Part shown: in pieces, positions 62,206-64,000 of the stretch
Position numbering within the stretch: position 1 is the stretch's first letter
Layout: the number at the start of each line of letters is the position of its first letter
DNA from: JARRKC01 sp037388505
GTDB taxonomy: Bacteria > Acidobacteriota > UBA6911 > RPQK01 > JAPXNP01
Direction of reading: 5' to 3'
NCBI GenBank assembly: GCA_037388505.1
Contig: JARRKC010000009.1
Span: 68,416 to 132,415 of the forward strand
Length of the DNA: 64,000 nt
Notes under the pieces: generated by a model
What the model was told of the DNA's origin: nothing
The model's input: the letters and a program-made list of their open reading frames with translations, nothing else
Databases searched by the model: none
Position numbers and translations under genes: made by a program

Positions 62206-63410
62206 GCGAGCCTGTTGTCATTACGGGAGCCGGGGTGATCACATCGATCGGAGCGGGATTCGAGGAGTTCAGTTCCGCGCTTTTCGACTGCCGCGTCGGC
62301 ATGACGAGCAGCGAGGTCATCGACTTCGGCGACGATCTCCAGGCGATCACCTGCGAGGTCGAAGATTTCTCGCCTCAACGCTGGTTGGGACCCAAAGGGA
62401 TTCGCGTGCTTGACCGAAGTGCACGACTATTGGCGGTTGCGGCACAGCTCTGTCTGGATTCGGTGGAGCGGGTGCCTCCTGACTCCAACGAAGGAGATCC
62501 GGACCTCGGTCTGGTTTGCGGGACGATTTTCGGGAGTATTCACAGCATCGCTTCCTTCGATTGGAGCGGCCTGGAGGATGGTGTCAAATACGTCAATCCC
62601 ATGGCCTTTCCAAATACCGTCATCAATTCCCCAGCCGGTCAAGCTGCGATCCGCCACAAGCTGGGAGGCGTCAATTCGACCATCTCCGCCGGACTCGCCT
62701 CCGGTCTGATCGCCATCCAGTATGCGACGGATTTCCTGCGGTTGGGCCGGGCACGAATGCTCCTGGCCGGAGGCGTCGAGGAGATCGCCGAGGAGTCTTA
62801 TCTGGGTTTCCGCAAGAACGGGTTGTTGTCCTCGAGCCAACATCCACGTCCCTTTCTCGAGGAACGGGACGGTGTGATTTTGGGCGAGGGTTCGGCTTTG
62901 CTTGCTCTGGAGTTGAAGCAGACCGCTGTTGGCCGCGGAGCGACACCGCTGGCCGAGGTGGCCGGCGTCGGCTCATCTCAGGATGCCCGACGCATCGACG
63001 GCTTCTCGCTCAATGCGGTTGGAGCTGAAAGAGCCATCCGTGAGGCCCTGCGGACAGCAGACATCGGCCCGCAACAGGTCGGCGGCATCATTTCCAGCGC
63101 CAGCGGCAGCCATGGTGGTGATTTCATGGAATTGGAGGCCCTGCGAAGGGTGTTCGGAGACAATCTCGCGGGGATTCCGATCTCCTGCCCGAAGGCTTCT
63201 TGCGGCGAGACCCTCGGTGCAGCGGGTGCGATCGGAGCGGCAGCAGCGCTGGCCGCTGTCCAGCGCCGCGAGATCCCTCCGACGGCCGGGACAGAAGATC
63301 ACCCGCAGGATCTTTCGCTGCGGAGCACACCCCAACCTCTCACTGGAGACAACGTACTGGTGACGGCCTTCAGCTGCGAGGGCAGCAATGCCGCCGTCGT
63401 GCTGCGGTAG
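62181..63410 (+). CDS. catalytically dead ketosynthase (KS-beta / chain-length-factor type)
   Basis: A 409-aa ketosynthase-fold protein without the triad. The Cys position lies in STISAGLASGL (Leu at about 172), the first His motif reads SSASGSHGGDF instead of AHGTGT, and the second reads SCGETLGAAG instead of GHTMGAAS. The fold is preserved (VVITGAGVITSIGAGFEEF, FPNTVINSPAGQAAIRHKLGG). Such partners set chain length in type II PKS and aryl-polyene systems. The true start may be 62181 or the TTG at 62202, which overlaps the upstream stop. No ketoreductase or dehydratase follows in the window. Confidence 0.85.
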   Translation: MPGEVGRLSEPVVITGAGVITSIGAGFEEFSSALFDCRVGMTSSEVIDFGDDLQAITCEVEDFSPQRWLGPKGIRVLDRSARLLAVAAQLCLDSVERVPPDSNEGDPDLGLVCGTIFGSIHSIASFDWSGLEDGVKYVNPMAFPNTVINSPAGQAAIRHKLGGVNSTISAGLASGLIAIQYATDFLRLGRARMLLAGGVEEIAEESYLGFRKNGLLSSSQHPRPFLEERDGVILGEGSALLALELKQTAVGRGATPLAEVAGVGSSQDARRIDGFSLNAVGAERAIREALRTADIGPQQVGGIISSASGSHGGDFMELEALRRVFGDNLAGIPISCPKASCGETLGAAGAIGAAAALAAVQRREIPPTAGTEDHPQDLSLRSTPQPLTGDNVLVTAFSCEGSNAAVVLR

Positions 63411-63416
63411 CCCCGA

Positions 63417-63444
63417 AAGTTCCGGGTTCCGAGTTCCGGGTTCC
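63417..63444. repeat. tandem heptamer RRGTTCC x4
   Basis: Four 7-base units (AAGTTCC, GGGTTCC, GAGTTCC, GGGTTCC) directly after the KS-beta gene. The same unit occurs at 39433-39453. Confidence 0.6.
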
Positions 63445-63686
63445 GTGGAATCTGCCTCGAGCGAAATGACTCGTGGCGGAAAACAGGGAGGGCGATCCAA
63501 GGTGGGACGACTGTCGACCCAGGCTTGGGCAACATGCTCCCGGATCTCGAAGTTCCATGGTTTGGAGCTTTCCAGTTCAGTCCACCCCGTCCACCGGGCC
63601 GAAAGGAAAACACTTCGTATTTCCTACACATATAAGACCCGTCTTGATCCTGCAGCATCTCAAGGGAAGGCAAAGGAGGATCTCCG

Positions 63687-64000
63687 ATGCGTTATTTCAG
63701 GACTACCCGTGCGCCCGATCTGAGCGACGACCTCATCGTGCTGGGATGGTCCAAGGCACAGATGAGATCGTTGCTCGATAGGTATCGGTCCGGCGCCGCC
63801 CGGCAAGTCCGGACCTTCGACGCCATGACTTCGAAAGCTGCCGAGACCTCTGGCGCCTCTACAGAAGAGTGCGGTTATTTCCGGGCGGCCATTTGGAGAT
63901 TGGCCTCCTGCTGGATCCCCTTGTTCTCCACGACCTTCACGATCTGGTTGACCGGCACTTGTGTGAGTTCCTGCTTCTCTCCTGAAGGCCACTGGATTTC
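63687..64000 (+). CDS. possible remnant 5' end of a gene (uncertain)
   Basis: An ATG with a perfect AAAGGAGG box seven bases upstream opens a frame that is still open at the window end. The first 46 codons (MRYFRTTRAPDLSDDLIVLG...) have the GC-rich third positions of real genes, but from 63875 it lies antisense to a convincing UnbV C-terminus. It may be the broken start of a lost gene. No family is recognised. Confidence 0.2.
   Translation, partial: MRYFRTTRAPDLSDDLIVLGWSKAQMRSLLDRYRSGAARQVRTFDAMTSKAAETSGASTEECGYFRAAIWRLASCWIPLFSTTFTIWLTGTCVSSCFSPEGHWI
63875..64000 (-). CDS. C-terminal end of another UnbV-domain (CRTAC1-type) protein
   Basis: The last 41 codons of a minus-strand gene that enters from beyond the window. 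EIQWPSGEKQELTQVPVNQ followed by IVKVVENKGI is the typical end of an ASPIC/UnbV domain (compare ELTVRWPKSKTLQTF in the operon). It faces the operon convergently, so at least one further propeller gene lies just outside. Confidence 0.75.
   Translation of the reverse strand, partial: EIQWPSGEKQELTQVPVNQIVKVVENKGIQQEANLQMAARK

Noticed and set aside
63660..63992. 110-aa minus-strand frame at the right edge
   Set aside because: A neighbouring frame on the same strand gives the UnbV C-terminus ending at 63875, which is the convincing reading.
1..64000. CRISPR array, rRNA, tRNA, prophage or intact insertion sequence
   Set aside because: No regularly spaced repeats, structural RNA signatures, integrase or transposase were seen on either strand.

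Overview
The window is about 64 kb of GC-rich DNA (GC-rich third codon positions throughout) from a diderm bacterium. LpxD (lipid A), an OmpA-type protein and several secreted or lipoprotein products indicate an outer membrane. HemQ-type haem synthesis, PIG-L deacetylase with a large C-terminal extension, OPT plus PqqD, AGE epimerase and many FG-GAP/UnbV (CRTAC1-type) proteins together suggest Acidobacteriota or a close relative. That assignment is inference, not proof. No rRNA, tRNA, CRISPR array, intact IS or prophage is visible.

Layout. 1-8 kb: end of an alanine/glycine symporter, HtrA protease, alanine dehydrogenase, a lipoate ligase-family protein, an exported AGE-type sugar epimerase, a small membrane protein, an aldo/keto reductase and a lipoprotein-like protein. 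8-11.7 kb: a BlaI-type repressor with an M56 (BlaR1/MecR1) sensor carrying four EF-hand loops, with two operator-like palindromes between it and divergent lpxD. 11.8-24 kb: pgi, a two-domain VOC protein, glnB preceded by a candidate 39-aa ORF, an OmpA coiled-coil protein, rhaB-fucI, glgC, a TauE/SafE permease. 23.7-30.4 kb: a TPR protein with a classic terminator, a Fur regulator fused to a rubrerythrin-like domain, a purine permease, DUF2911, an unrecognised 421-aa protein and endonuclease V. 30.4-42 kb: leuA-leuC-leuD, an MFS exporter, ychF, a PIG-L protein, and an OPT transporter overlapping a PqqD-like gene. 42-50.7 kb: DinB, a PLP decarboxylase, a DsbA-like protein, hemQ, a TIM-barrel isomerase, YjbQ, a methyltransferase, a cyclase remnant and a carotenoid oxygenase.

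50.9-63.4 kb is the most unusual part: a tight eight-gene plus-strand operon encoding FG-GAP/UnbV beta-propeller proteins, TPR proteins and a 1087-aa TPR/FG-GAP/UnbV fusion, followed without a break by an acyl carrier protein, a complete ketosynthase and a second ketosynthase lacking all three catalytic residues (KS-alpha/KS-beta arrangement). One propeller gene carries a single-base frameshift. The last bases of the window encode the C-terminus of another UnbV protein on the minus strand. UnbV was named from a conserved gene of unknown role in enediyne clusters, so the pairing with a minimal type II ketosynthase set is the best candidate for an undescribed system.

Several genes have a good -10 box only 6-10 bases before the start codon, suggesting frequent leaderless or very short-leader transcripts.
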